Counted from the stretch's first letter, positions 9,108-18,707 are shown. The stretch is DNA of 64,000 nt from JBFWMG01 sp050251715 (GCA_050251715.1 JBFWMG010000015.1:13076-77075), one strand, 5' to 3'. The notes: generated by a model from the letters alone, not told the origin. A program made the numbers and translations.

Positions 9108-10575
9108 TCTGGCTGACCTGCCCGAAGAGGTTATCCGGGCGTATCTGGCTTTTCCCCAGCGCAACGAGTTTTTGCCCGTGCGCTGCGACGACGGTGGGTT
9201 GACCGTCTGGGTGCTGCGCAATCGGGCGTTGCCCATGGCGGACTACATGGCCTGGGTGCTGGGCATGCCCCTGGCCACGGAGCAGCCTGCGGAGGCGGAG
9301 TTTTATCGTGTGCTGGAGCAGGCGCTCGCCCTGTGGGAAGAGGAACACGACCACAGCCAGGACGAGAACGAGGCGCGCGAGGAGCTGGACAGCCAGGAGT
9401 TGCTCGGCTGGTCCCACGAGGATGCGCCCATCGTGCGGCTGGTGAACAAGACCTTGCAGCAGGCCATCAGCCAGGGCGCGAGCGACGTGCATTTCGAGGG
9501 GCAGCACAACCAGTTCCAGGTGCGCTTTCGGCTGGATGGCGAGTTGCACACCCTGCGCACGCTGGACAAGGCGCTGCAACCCACCATCCTGGCGCGCATC
9601 AAGGTCATGGGCGACATGGACGTGGCCGAATGCCGCGCCCCCCAGGACGGCCGCATCCAGGTACGCCTGGGCCAAAAGGACGTGGACATCCGCGTGTCCA
9701 CCGTGCCCACGCTCAACGGCGAAAAAGCCGTGCTGCGCGTGCTCGACCGCTCCAAGACCATTCTTTCCCTGCCCGACCTGGGCATGCCCGAGCGGGAACT
9801 GACCACCTTCCGGCAGGTTGTGGGCGCGCCCCACGGCATCGTGCTCGTCACCGGCCCGACCGGCAGCGGCAAGACCACCACGCTGTACGCCGCGCTCTCC
9901 GAGCTGGTGCAGGAAGCGCGCAACATCATGACCGTGGAAGATCCGGTGGAATATCACCTGGAAGGGGTCAACCAGGTGCAGGTCAACCGCTCCGCCGGCG
10001 TGACATTCGCCAACACCATCCGTGCCTTTCTGCGCCAGGATCCGGACATCCTGCTCGTGGGCGAGGTGCGCGACCAGGAAACCGCGAGCACGGCCATCCA
10101 GGCCTCGCTCACGGGCCATCTGGTGTTGACCACCCTGCATACCAATGACGCGCCCACGGCCATTACCCGTCTGCTGGAAATGGGGCTGGAGCCGTTCCTT
10201 GTGGCCTCGTCGCTCACCCTGGCCATGGGCCAGCGGCTCGTGCGCATCAACTGCCCCCATTGCAGCCGGGAGGTGCGCGTGGAAGACGCCACCCTGAACC
10301 TGCTGCGAAAGGCCGGCGAGACCGCCACCACCCATATCCGGGGCGCCGGATGCGAGGCGTGCTTCCACACCGGGTTCAAGGGGCGGCGCGGCATCTTCGA
10401 ACTCATGCCCATCGACGAGGAGCTGCGCTCGCTCATCATCCAGAAGGCTTCCGTGGACGCCTTCCGCGCCTACCGCAAGGCCCAGGGGATGGGTACCATG
10501 TGGGAGCACGGCATGCGTTTCGTTCGGGAAGGGCAGACCACCTACGAGGAAATCCTTCGCGTAACCCGCCTGTAG
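9100..10575 (+). CDS. gspE: type II secretion ATPase GspE
   Basis: A 491-residue cytoplasmic hexameric ATPase that drives pseudopilus assembly. It has an N1E-type N-terminal domain, then Walker A GPTGSGKTTTLYAAL near residue 250, an Asp box (MTVEDPVEYHLEGVNQVQVN), Walker B LLVGEVRDQETAS and His box TGHLVLTTLHTNDAPTAI. A four-cysteine zinc module (CPHC near 384, CEAC near 419) is typical of GspE/PilB. The start at 9100 overlaps gspD by eight bases, a translational-coupling arrangement. Confidence 0.97.
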   Translation: MINLADLPEEVIRAYLAFPQRNEFLPVRCDDGGLTVWVLRNRALPMADYMAWVLGMPLATEQPAEAEFYRVLEQALALWEEEHDHSQDENEAREELDSQELLGWSHEDAPIVRLVNKTLQQAISQGASDVHFEGQHNQFQVRFRLDGELHTLRTLDKALQPTILARIKVMGDMDVAECRAPQDGRIQVRLGQKDVDIRVSTVPTLNGEKAVLRVLDRSKTILSLPDLGMPERELTTFRQVVGAPHGIVLVTGPTGSGKTTTLYAALSELVQEARNIMTVEDPVEYHLEGVNQVQVNRSAGVTFANTIRAFLRQDPDILLVGEVRDQETASTAIQASLTGHLVLTTLHTNDAPTAITRLLEMGLEPFLVASSLTLAMGQRLVRINCPHCSREVRVEDATLNLLRKAGETATTHIRGAGCEACFHTGFKGRRGIFELMPIDEELRSLIIQKASVDAFRAYRKAQGMGTMWEHGMRFVREGQTTYEEILRVTRL

Positions 10576-10600
10576 CAGGCGTACCGACCATCCGGACATC

Positions 10601-11812
10601 ATGCCGACGTTCCAATATCAAGCCCTGGACACCCGGGGGAAGAAAAAGAAAGGCTTTATCGAGGCCGAGAGCAAGGCCAAGGCCTTTAGCCTGTTGCAGG
10701 ACCAAAGCCTTCTGCCGCTTACCCTGTCGTCGGTGAACCGCAAGGGGGGCGACGCTTCTTTTTCGTTCGGCAATCTCCGCGACATGCTCATGCCGAGCCG
10801 TATCCGGCTGGGCGAATCATTCCATTACCTTGGCCTGCTGTTGCAAACCGGCAGTTCGTTGGCGCAGGCGCTCGACCTGATGGGGCGCATGGCTGGGCGC
10901 AAGGCTGGGCGCATCTGGCTCAACCTGCGCGACGCGGTGGAGACCGGCGAAGCCTTTTCTTCGGCGCTCAAGCGGTATCCGCGGGATTTTCCCAAGGTGT
11001 ACGTGGGCATGGTGCAGGTGGCGGAAAGCGTTGGCCGCCTGGGCCAGGTGTTGGAAAAGGTGTCCGAGTACGAGGAACAACGCTCCGAGGTGAGCGGCCG
11101 GCTGATGACGGCCATGGTCTATCCGGCGGTGATCTTCCTCGTGGGATGCGGCGCGATCTGGTTCCTGTTGTCCCAGGTGCTGCCCAAGATCGCCACCATC
11201 TTCGTGCATGCGCACAAGGCGCTGCCCCTGCACACCCAGGTGCTCATCACCGTGGGCGATTTTTTGAACGCCATGGGGCCGGGCGTGCTGCTTGCGCCCG
11301 TGGCGCTCGCGCTGGGCGCGGTGTATGCCTACAAGCGCAAGCGCAGCGTTGCCGAGCGGGTGGACAGGCTGGTGTGGCAGGTGCCGCTCTTCAAGAAGAA
11401 CACGTTGGCCCGGTTTGCGGGGATGCTTGGTTTTCAGTTGGAGGCGGGCATTCCGCTGGTGCAGGCATTGGACAGCTCGGCCATGGTCGTGGGGTCCGTG
11501 TATTTTCAGAACCTTATCCGCATGGCTCGGGCAGAGGTTGCGGCGGGCCAGCCGCTCGACAAGGTGTTGGAAAGGCAGAACGCCTTTCCGGATATTTTCC
11601 TGCTGACGCTTTCCACGGGGCAGCGTGCGGGCAAGCTGGGCCCCTTTTTGCTGCGGGTGTCCCATATTTATGAAAAGGATGTGGACAACACGCTCAAGCG
11701 GCTTGTTTCGTTGCTTGAACCGCTGCTGATTCTGGCCATAGGCATGATGGTCGCCTTTATCGTGCTCGCCATCATGGGGCCGATCTTCGATCTGACCACG
11801 ATGGTCAGATAA
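10601..11812 (+). CDS. gspF: type II secretion inner-membrane platform protein GspF
   Basis: A 403-residue polytopic protein that forms the inner-membrane platform on which GspE acts. It has the duplicated GspF/PilC cytoplasmic four-helix domain: first copy around residues 70-190 (FHYLGLLLQTGSSLAQAL), second around 270-390 (FAGMLGFQLEAGIPLVQAL, LLTLSTGQRAGKLG). Membrane helices follow each copy, ending with LLEPLLILAIGMMVAFIVLAIM. It starts 25 bases after gspE. The N-terminal YQALDTRGKKKKGFIEA block is characteristic. Confidence 0.96.
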   Translation: MPTFQYQALDTRGKKKKGFIEAESKAKAFSLLQDQSLLPLTLSSVNRKGGDASFSFGNLRDMLMPSRIRLGESFHYLGLLLQTGSSLAQALDLMGRMAGRKAGRIWLNLRDAVETGEAFSSALKRYPRDFPKVYVGMVQVAESVGRLGQVLEKVSEYEEQRSEVSGRLMTAMVYPAVIFLVGCGAIWFLLSQVLPKIATIFVHAHKALPLHTQVLITVGDFLNAMGPGVLLAPVALALGAVYAYKRKRSVAERVDRLVWQVPLFKKNTLARFAGMLGFQLEAGIPLVQALDSSAMVVGSVYFQNLIRMARAEVAAGQPLDKVLERQNAFPDIFLLTLSTGQRAGKLGPFLLRVSHIYEKDVDNTLKRLVSLLEPLLILAIGMMVAFIVLAIMGPIFDLTTMVR

Positions 11813-11891
11813 CGGCCGTCTTCTGTTTTGACCAGATCATAAGACTGCCGCCGCCTTTGGCGCGCCATGGTTTCTCAAGGAGTGTGCGCTT

Positions 11892-14138
11892 ATGCCGTTG
11901 CTACCCGTGACCCCACCCAATCTGAAACAGGATTGGAAGTTTATCGCGCTGCTGGCGCTCATTGTGTTCGCCGTGGGATGCGGCATGCGCGTCCAGGACG
12001 TGGCGCGGTGGGACAATGACGCCATGCGCGTGGGCGGCGAATACATCATGGGCACGCACGACGCCTACCACTGGCTGGCCGGCGCCAAGGGCGTGGGCAA
12101 GGCCACTGGCAGTTTCCTGGCCGAGTTCGCCAGAATAGTGTCTGGAGCCACAGGCTTGAGCCTGGGGACCGTGGCCTTCTGGACGCCGGCGGTGGCCGGT
12201 GGATTGGTGGCCGTGGCCATGCTGTTGTGGGCCTGGGTTCTGGGGTGCGTCGAGGCGGGGCTGCTGGCGGGGGTGCTTGTCACCCTGGAGCCGGGCTTTT
12301 ATTTCCGCACCCGGCTCGGCTATTACGACACCGATGTGGTGACGCTGCTGTTGCCGTTGTTCATTGCCTGGAGCCTGGCGTATTGGTTGCAGCCCTATCT
12401 GGACGGCACAAGCGTTGTGGGGCGTCTCCTGGGCGTGTTCAGGCGGGGTGGCGCGGCCGCATCCACCCCTTCGAGAGAGATCAAGGGCAGGAAGGTCCGC
12501 AAGGCCGCCCCGGCCCCGCAGCCCGTCGCACCCCAATCCGTCCATGCCGTCCCGGAGGATTTTCCGGCCAGCCGGTATTGGGTGATTCTCGTGTTCGCGG
12601 TACTGGCCTATTTGTTCCAATCCACCTATGCCCACATCGCCAAGACGACCATCACGGCGTTTGCCGTGGCCGTGGTGGTGGCGCTGTTGTGGGGCGCGCG
12701 GGAAAAACGTCCTCACCTGTTGCTGGGGCTGGTGCTTTTCCAGTTGGTGTGGGCCATGCCGGAGACAGGACTCGTCCTGGCCGTGCTGTTGGCCTCGCTC
12801 TACCAGTGGCGGCCGGCGGTGTTGCAGGCGGCGCTCAAGCGGTCATGGCCCTGGGTTGTGCTCATCGTGGTGTTGACCCATTATTCCGGCGCGCTGGATC
12901 TCATGTGGTCGTTCATGGACCGCACTCTGCTGCAATACTACAAGAGCACGGCGGAACTCGTTCCCCAGGCAACGCAGACCGTCAGCGACCCCATGACGTA
13001 CCCGGCCATTACCCAGAGCGTCATCGAGGCGCAGAATCTTCCCCTGGTTGAAATGTTGAACAAGATTCATCCATGGGTGGCGGTTGCCGTGCTGGGCGTG
13101 GTCGGCTATGCCGGATTGTGCCTTGTCTGGCCGCTGTATCTTTTCCTGGTGCCCATGACGGCCTTGGGCCTTGCGGCAGGCATCATCGGCGGCAGGACCG
13201 TGATGTTCGCCGGACCGGCATTTGCCCTGGGCATCGCCATTCCGGTCTGCCTTGCGGTGCGTTGGGCCTTGCGCAGGGTGCGCTTGCGCCGATTGGGCGC
13301 GCTGGCGGGTATGGGCATGCTCACCGTCTTTCTCATGGAGCCGTACCTGACGGTCTATCCGACCTTGCCGCCCACGCCCATCTTGAGCAAACAGCACTGT
13401 GAGGCGCTCATCAAGCTTAAGGAGATCGCCCCTCCGGATGCCAGGGTCTGGACCTGGTGGGACTGGGGCTATGCCACGCATTATTACGCGGAGCGCATCT
13501 CCTTTGGCGACGGCGCCAACCATGGCGGCCAGACCGTGTATCCCCTTGGCGTGGCGCTGGCCTCGCCAAGCCCCAGGCAGGCGGCGCAGATCATCAAGTA
13601 CAGCGCGCTCCACAACTATTCGCCTTCGGCGGCGTGGGCCTCCATGACCGCGACCGAGGTGCGTGATCTGGTGCGGCGCATGGCTGCGGAGGACATGGGA
13701 CTGCATCCGGCGCACAAGCAGTATCTGGTGGTGCCGCTGGAGAATTTGCGGCTCATGCACTGGATATCCTTCTATGGCACCTGGGATCCGGTGAAGCAGT
13801 CCGGGCAAAAGGCCAACGTCAACCAGATAATAGAAAATTTCCAGGCGGATTTCAAAGCTGGCGCCATAAAACTGGCGACGGCCGGAGTCGTGCCCATCAA
13901 GACCGTGGACATCCTGGACAGTGTCGGCCGGCAACACAACGATTTTCCCCAGAATCCACTGGCGCCGCACCTCATCATCGACAATCCCCCGGGCGTCCAT
14001 CACCTTATGGATGACGTGGCTTTCAACACCACCACGGTGCACCTGTTCATGGACGATCCCCGGATGCCGCAGATCGCTTCCGTGTTCCGGTTGGTGTACG
14101 AGGGCTTTCCCTTTGTCCGCATCTACGAGGTGTTGTAG
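11892..14138 (+). CDS. pglB: STT3/PglB-family oligosaccharyltransferase
   Basis: A 748-residue membrane protein of the STT3/PglB/AglB family, which transfers a lipid-linked glycan to asparagine of exported proteins. About a dozen hydrophobic segments fill residues 10-480. The catalytic acidic motif in the first external loop is DAYHW at 57-61. An SVSE/TIXE-like SVIE occurs near 376, and the signature WWDWG, with YATHYYAE following, lies near 521 at the start of the soluble C-terminal domain. AGGAG precedes the start. It sits directly behind gspF and is followed by a strong terminator, so it probably belongs to the gspCDEF transcript. Glycan and targets are unknown. The symbol is by family. 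Confidence 0.88.
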   Translation: MPLLPVTPPNLKQDWKFIALLALIVFAVGCGMRVQDVARWDNDAMRVGGEYIMGTHDAYHWLAGAKGVGKATGSFLAEFARIVSGATGLSLGTVAFWTPAVAGGLVAVAMLLWAWVLGCVEAGLLAGVLVTLEPGFYFRTRLGYYDTDVVTLLLPLFIAWSLAYWLQPYLDGTSVVGRLLGVFRRGGAAASTPSREIKGRKVRKAAPAPQPVAPQSVHAVPEDFPASRYWVILVFAVLAYLFQSTYAHIAKTTITAFAVAVVVALLWGAREKRPHLLLGLVLFQLVWAMPETGLVLAVLLASLYQWRPAVLQAALKRSWPWVVLIVVLTHYSGALDLMWSFMDRTLLQYYKSTAELVPQATQTVSDPMTYPAITQSVIEAQNLPLVEMLNKIHPWVAVAVLGVVGYAGLCLVWPLYLFLVPMTALGLAAGIIGGRTVMFAGPAFALGIAIPVCLAVRWALRRVRLRRLGALAGMGMLTVFLMEPYLTVYPTLPPTPILSKQHCEALIKLKEIAPPDARVWTWWDWGYATHYYAERISFGDGANHGGQTVYPLGVALASPSPRQAAQIIKYSALHNYSPSAAWASMTATEVRDLVRRMAAEDMGLHPAHKQYLVVPLENLRLMHWISFYGTWDPVKQSGQKANVNQIIENFQADFKAGAIKLATAGVVPIKTVDILDSVGRQHNDFPQNPLAPHLIIDNPPGVHHLMDDVAFNTTTVHLFMDDPRMPQIASVFRLVYEGFPFVRIYEVL

Positions 14139-14164
14139 CGTTGCGGCGCGGGATATGAATCAAT

Positions 14165-14191
14165 AAAAACGCCTCCATTGGAGGCGTTTTT
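14165..14191. terminator. bidirectional rho-independent terminator
   Basis: A perfect seven-base-pair stem CGCCTCC/GGAGGCG with an ATT loop, flanked by five A on the left and five T on the right. It can stop transcription in both directions and lies between the converging pglB and response-regulator genes. Confidence 0.92.
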
Positions 14192-14237
14192 ATTGGCGTT
14201 GCGGATACGGGCGCCGCGTGCGGGCGGGCAAGGGCCG

Positions 14238-15152
14238 TCAGTTCGTATAGGTCGACGCGTTGTCCCTGATCCAGCGGTCCATGTATTTGGTGTCGTGGGT
14301 CGTATCGAGGCGCAGCAGGCGGCGCTTGGACGTGCTGGGGCCAAGGTAGAAATAGAGCCGCACCTTCTTGGACAGCCGGGCGCTGAACACGTGTTCCGTG
14401 CCCTGGACCTTGTGGATGTTGAGTCCGGGGCTCGATATGTCCACGTCAAAGCGGATGAGCACTTCCATGACCTTTTTGAACAGGTCGTATTGGCTATTGA
14501 ATATCCCTTCGAGATCCTTGAGGAAGCTTGGCATGGCCTCGCTGTTTTGCAGGATGCCTGTCAGAAGGTCGCTGATGCGTTTGAAGGCCTTTTCCTTTTT
14601 GGCCGTGTGTTCGGCGTGGTCCTCGTCCGCGCCGTCGGTCTCCACCTTGGCGTGCAGGCTTTCTATCTCTTCCTCAAGCAGCTTCTGGTATTCCTTGTAC
14701 TCTTCCAGGTTTGTGGTCAACGACTGGATGAACTGGCTGGTTTTCTTGCTTTTGCCCATGTAGAAACGGACCATGCGCGCCAGTTGCTCGGGGCTGACGG
14801 GCTTGGGGATGAAGTAGGTGCACTGGTAGTCCTGCGCCTCGCGGATGGCGTCGTTGTCCATGCCGGTGAGCAGGATGATGGGCAGGTAGGGGAAATCCTC
14901 CCGGATGTGGGGGATGATGTCCACGCCGGACAGGCCCGCGTTCTCGAAGTTGATGTCGAGGAGGATGATGTCGGGTTCCTCGTCCGTGGTGTGCAGGAAT
15001 TCGATGAATCCGAGGGGGTCGTAGAACGAGACGTGCTTGCGCAGGAGGCCATGCTCCTGGAGCACGCTGACCAGGAAGTCGTGGATCCGTCTTTCGTCGT
15101 CCACCAGGGCGAAGAAGAACCGTTTTTGTCCGTCGGCATCATGCAGGGGCAT
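14238..15152 (-). CDS. response regulator with coiled coil and RelE-like C-terminal domain
   Basis: A 304-residue regulator. Residues ~12-130 are a receiver domain with the acidic pocket DDE (18-20), phospho-acceptor Asp66 (ILLD), Thr96 and Lys117 (IPKP). Residues ~140-175 are strongly heptad-patterned coiled coil, followed by a helical part to ~235. The last ~55 residues (EHVFSARLSKKVRLYFYL, then RLLRLDTTHDTKYMDRW) look like the beta-sheet core of the RelE/HigB/ParE fold rather than a DNA-binding domain; this is my inference from pattern. The gene ends four bases before... the kinase gene lies directly upstream (three-base gap), so the pair is one operon. Confidence 0.8.
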   Translation of the reverse strand: MPLHDADGQKRFFFALVDDERRIHDFLVSVLQEHGLLRKHVSFYDPLGFIEFLHTTDEEPDIILLDINFENAGLSGVDIIPHIREDFPYLPIILLTGMDNDAIREAQDYQCTYFIPKPVSPEQLARMVRFYMGKSKKTSQFIQSLTTNLEEYKEYQKLLEEEIESLHAKVETDGADEDHAEHTAKKEKAFKRISDLLTGILQNSEAMPSFLKDLEGIFNSQYDLFKKVMEVLIRFDVDISSPGLNIHKVQGTEHVFSARLSKKVRLYFYLGPSTSKRRLLRLDTTHDTKYMDRWIRDNASTYTN

Positions 15153-15155
15153 GCG

Positions 15156-16517
15156 CTACTCTCCTTGCGCGGCGTCGGCCGGCGCGGCATGGGGAGGGGC
15201 GGTCGATGCGCCAGGGGCCGCATCCTGCGGCACGGTCTTGAGGACGGGAACCGTCAATGTGACCTCAAGTCCCTTTTCCCCCAGGGCGTCCGTGTTGCGG
15301 GCTCCCAATTCGATCCCCATGCTTTCTCCGAAGAATTTCACGAATATGGTGCCTTGTCCATAGCTCTTGCCGCCCCGTTTGGAGGAGGGCAGGGGGTTTT
15401 TGAACAGATCGCCGAGCACGGCGTCGTCCAGGCCGCCGCCGTTGTCCATGATGCGTATGCAGGCCCGGTCGCCTGCCGCCTCGCACTGCACGGCAAGGCG
15501 TGGCTTGTAATGCGCAAATGCCTGTTTGTCGGTCTTGAGAAGCCGTATCTGTTTCAGTTCCATGGCGGTTTGGCTGTTGCGCACCAGGTTGAGGACGATC
15601 TCCCACAGCTTGTTCACGTCCAGCACCACGCAGGTGGGGTTTTCCCGCCAGCCGGTGTCATCCACGTCGAGCCGGATGCGGTTGTCCTTGTGGATCTTGT
15701 CCGAAAAGAGCTTGCCCGCGAGGAGGGCGCGCACGGTTTCCAGCGGTTCGGGTTTTGGCGAAAACGAGAGCCGGGATTCCAGGTCGCGCAGGTGGCTGAT
15801 GATGCTTTCCTGAAAGGGCGCCACGATCTGGTTGTAGAGTTCGCGTTCCTTGACCGTGGGCAGGTCGTTGATGATGGAGTGGATTTCCGATTTCCACGCC
15901 CCGTTGAGGAGGAGGAGTTCGTCCTTGACCAGGTTGGCCTGGGTGATGAGGTCGTGGGTCAGCTTTTCCGTGGCCACCATGAGCTCAAGCTGCAATCGCT
16001 TGTTGCGCTCTTCCTGGATGTATTCCTCGCGGCGTTCCTTTTCCAGGTCGGCTGGCGATTTGCGGCGGATCATGATGGCCATGAACACGATGGAGATGAT
16101 GTAGAGCACCAGGAATGAGCGGCCCAGGAAAATCTGGCGGTAGAACGTCTCGCCGCCCGTAAGATACAGCAGCCGCGAAAAGATGAAGGCGAAGAATATG
16201 TTGAAGAAGGTGACGTAGAGCATGGTCTCCTTGCCGCCCAGGTACCAGGAGAAGTACAGGCTCGAAACCACCAGGAAGATGCAGAAGATGTAGTAGCGGA
16301 TGAGGTTGTCCACCGTCAGGTCGATGAGCAGGTAGATGAGAATGTAGGAAAGCACCAGAAGCGGCATCTTCCATTGCATCAACCGGCCCAGCAGCGACAG
16401 GGGCGCCGCCGGAGCGGCGGGCTGCGTGAGGGCGGCGGGCACGGGAGGGGCGGCCGGGGGGCGGGAGGAAGGGGCGGCGGCTTTTGCCGCGCCGAAAATA
16501 TGTTTCAAACGCACCAT
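15156..16517 (-). CDS. membrane sensor histidine kinase
   Basis: A 453-residue kinase partnered with the adjacent response regulator. An Ala/Pro-rich cytoplasmic leader (1-45) precedes about four membrane helices (50-160). A helical dimerisation part has a candidate phospho-histidine in EKLTHDLITQ near 190. The ATPase domain has an N box (NLVRNSQTAM), G1 (DNGGGLDD) and G2 (SYGQGTIFVKFF). There is no large periplasmic sensor, so it probably senses a membrane or cytoplasmic signal. It ends three bases before the regulator. Both genes face against the surrounding secretion genes, so the pair has its own promoter near 16520. Confidence 0.88.
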   Translation of the reverse strand: MVRLKHIFGAAKAAAPSSRPPAAPPVPAALTQPAAPAAPLSLLGRLMQWKMPLLVLSYILIYLLIDLTVDNLIRYYIFCIFLVVSSLYFSWYLGGKETMLYVTFFNIFFAFIFSRLLYLTGGETFYRQIFLGRSFLVLYIISIVFMAIMIRRKSPADLEKERREEYIQEERNKRLQLELMVATEKLTHDLITQANLVKDELLLLNGAWKSEIHSIINDLPTVKERELYNQIVAPFQESIISHLRDLESRLSFSPKPEPLETVRALLAGKLFSDKIHKDNRIRLDVDDTGWRENPTCVVLDVNKLWEIVLNLVRNSQTAMELKQIRLLKTDKQAFAHYKPRLAVQCEAAGDRACIRIMDNGGGLDDAVLGDLFKNPLPSSKRGGKSYGQGTIFVKFFGESMGIELGARNTDALGEKGLEVTLTVPVLKTVPQDAAPGASTAPPHAAPADAAQGE

Positions 16518-16678
16518 GGTCTCCTGTCACCTGCTGCGGGTTGCGGTGCAAAGCCGCCTGGACGGCGGTCTTGCCGCCCGGTGGCGCGCCCACTGTGACC
16601 CAGGCGGGCGCGCAAGGCAAGGGGGTAATGGGGCGCGCGACCCTTGCTTTTCGCGGCACGAGCGATTAGCACGGCTGC

Positions 16679-17167
16679 ATGTCCGTCACGTCTCTTTTCG
16701 CCCTGGTACGCTCCACCGTCAGGGTCCAGGTGCGCAGAGCCTTCCACGCCATCCGGGATCCCTGGTTCTACGTCGTGGCCTCGCTGGGGCTGGCCGCCTG
16801 GTTCACGCCCCTGCCGCGCATCCAGATGGATTGGGACTGGCTGCTCGTCAAGGCGCTGTACGAGGAGTTTCTGTTCCGGTTTCTCCTTCAGGAGGCGCTG
16901 GACAGGGTGTTTGGCCGCAGGTTCCATTTTGGCCCATGCAGTCTGGCCAACGTGCTTGCCTCGCTTGCCTTCTGCGCCATGCACCTGTTTACCCAGTCCA
17001 CCATGTGGGCCGCGCTCATCTTCTTTCCCTCCCTGCTTTTTGGTTGGGCCTGGGACAGGTACAAAAGCGTGCTGCCGCCCGCAGCCATTCATTTTTTCTA
17101 CAATTACTGCCACTTTTACAGATTGGGGCTTAAGAAGTATATTCCCTTGTTGCCCAACTTGTTCTAA
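16679..17167 (+). CDS. small CPBP-family intramembrane protease-like protein
   Basis: A 162-residue membrane protein with the catalytic pattern of the CPBP (CAAX/Abi) glutamic intramembrane proteases: EE-x3-R at 62-67 (EEFLFR), F-x3-H at 98-102 (FCAMH) and H-x3-N at 138-142 (HFFYN). It has about four hydrophobic segments, shorter than most family members. It is divergent from the histidine kinase and 15 bases upstream of the lipoprotein gene, suggesting co-transcription with it. Whether it cleaves a secreted or anchored protein, or has a non-proteolytic role, cannot be told. Confidence 0.82.
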   Translation: MSVTSLFALVRSTVRVQVRRAFHAIRDPWFYVVASLGLAAWFTPLPRIQMDWDWLLVKALYEEFLFRFLLQEALDRVFGRRFHFGPCSLANVLASLAFCAMHLFTQSTMWAALIFFPSLLFGWAWDRYKSVLPPAAIHFFYNYCHFYRLGLKKYIPLLPNLF

Positions 17168-17182
17168 AACGAGGCAGATTCA

Positions 17183-18688
17183 ATGAGGGAAAGTATACGG
17201 ATGCGCATGGTTATAGACAAGCAAGACACGATGCGGGCACGTGAGACGGGCGCCATGGCGGCGCGTGGACAGGGCGTGCCCGGCTGGCTGCGCGTGGCGT
17301 GGGTATTGGCCGTGGCCTCCATGCTGGCGGCGTGCGCCGCCCAGACGCCCGCCCCGCCCCAAGCCACCGCACCGCAGGCCCGTGAGGCCGTTGATGTGTT
17401 GGTCGCCCCCAGCCCGAAGGACGGCGTGCATGACGGGCTGTTCGGCCCCACCCGCACCCTGGCCCAGTATCTGGCCGATGCCCAGCGCAAGCAGTATTTC
17501 GCCCTGGATACCTTGTATACGCCCCCGCCCAAGGGGTTCGAGGACAAATTCCTGCTCCAGCTCAAACCGGCGCATGCGGTGCTGCACCTGGCCCAGGGCG
17601 TTGCCGCGTGGCATGCCGATGACAAGGGGCTTGCCGCGGGTTTGACGGACGGCAACGTCTATGTATGGAGCGACTGGCCCTGCCCCGGCGTGTCCGTGCC
17701 CGGCAACGGGGGGATCGGAGCGATGTCGTGGGACGCCGGAAGCCCCTATCTGGCCGTGGACGAGGCCAAGCATGCCCGCATCCACGTGTTCGACCTGCGC
17801 CACTGCGCCCAGGTGCAGGCCGTTGACCCCAAGAGCACCATCGTCTCCATGGCGTTGTCACCCAAGGGCTCCTGGCTCGCTTTTGTGGACGAGGTGCACA
17901 ACCTGTGGGTGGGGCCGACGGCGGGCGAGGCAAAGGTCATCGCCCGGTTGCGGTATGTGAATCTCGCGCTCGCCTTCACTCCCCAGGAAGGCGTGCTCAT
18001 GGCCGCCGACCAGGGCGGCTGGGTGACCTTGTGGTCGCCGCACGCCGGCAAGATGGTCGATCAGATACGGATTCCCGGCGCGCCGTTCACCGCTGCCCGT
18101 TTTGAGGGCTCGCGCCTGATCCTGACCCCCACGGAGGGGGCGGTGCGCGGCTTTGACCTGGTGCGCCGCCAGGAGGTTGCTCCGGACGATGCGCCGCCGC
18201 ACTATCTGGAACGCGACGGCGGGCTCTATTACCGGACCTTTGAAAAACGCCTGGTCAAGAACGTGCATCTTGGCGCCTCGGTCCTGATCGTGCGCCACTC
18301 TCCCTCGGCCGGTGCGCTGCACGTGCACGACATTGACGGCAAGGACCGCTACTACACCGTGCAGGAGGGCAGGCAGATCGCCACGGTGGACGCCGGGGAC
18401 TGGGTTCCCGTCGGGCTGGACGGCGGGGCTGGCTTCGAGGCGGCGGGCACGCGGTTTTCCCTGGCCGACCCGGTCTATGCCACACAGGACCAGACCTTGT
18501 ATTGCCGGTATATTCCGGAGGAAGGCTTTTTCCTCTGGTGGCGGCCCAACGGATCGCTTGCGACCGCCGCGCCGCAAGGCAGCGCACTGTACAATCCCTA
18601 TCCCGGCAGCCTGCCGGTTCGCGAAGGCCTGCTTGCGGACGCCCCGGTGGCGTGGCAGGACATGGCGCATATTGAAAACCTTCCATAA
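17183..18688 (+). CDS. predicted lipoprotein with beta-propeller-like repeats, next to gspG
   Basis: A 501-residue protein (fewer if a later ATG at 17231 or 17255 is used). A hydrophobic segment ends in the lipobox LAAC with Cys51. The start at 17183 has GAGG upstream but gives a long 35-residue leader; ATG 17255 would give a normal lipoprotein signal. After a Pro/Ala linker, residues ~130-330 show WD40-like blades (GLTDGNVYVWSDW, SMALSPKGSWLAFVDEVHNL, GVLMAADQGGWVTLWSPHAG). Position just ahead of gspG suggests a role linked to type II secretion, for example as an assembly or cargo factor. No named family is recognised. Confidence 0.75.
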   Translation: MRESIRMRMVIDKQDTMRARETGAMAARGQGVPGWLRVAWVLAVASMLAACAAQTPAPPQATAPQAREAVDVLVAPSPKDGVHDGLFGPTRTLAQYLADAQRKQYFALDTLYTPPPKGFEDKFLLQLKPAHAVLHLAQGVAAWHADDKGLAAGLTDGNVYVWSDWPCPGVSVPGNGGIGAMSWDAGSPYLAVDEAKHARIHVFDLRHCAQVQAVDPKSTIVSMALSPKGSWLAFVDEVHNLWVGPTAGEAKVIARLRYVNLALAFTPQEGVLMAADQGGWVTLWSPHAGKMVDQIRIPGAPFTAARFEGSRLILTPTEGAVRGFDLVRRQEVAPDDAPPHYLERDGGLYYRTFEKRLVKNVHLGASVLIVRHSPSAGALHVHDIDGKDRYYTVQEGRQIATVDAGDWVPVGLDGGAGFEAAGTRFSLADPVYATQDQTLYCRYIPEEGFFLWWRPNGSLATAAPQGSALYNPYPGSLPVREGLLADAPVAWQDMAHIENLP

Positions 18689-18707
18689 GCGTGAGGAGTA
18701 GGTGTTG

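Noticed and set aside
9016..10602. Long minus-strand open frame opposite gspE
   Set aside because: It is a GC-driven mirror of gspE with no domain or ribosome site.
14178..16118. Plus-strand open frame of ~646 codons opposite the kinase/regulator pair
   Set aside because: It mirrors genes with clear receiver and ATPase motifs; its own product has no recognisable domain.
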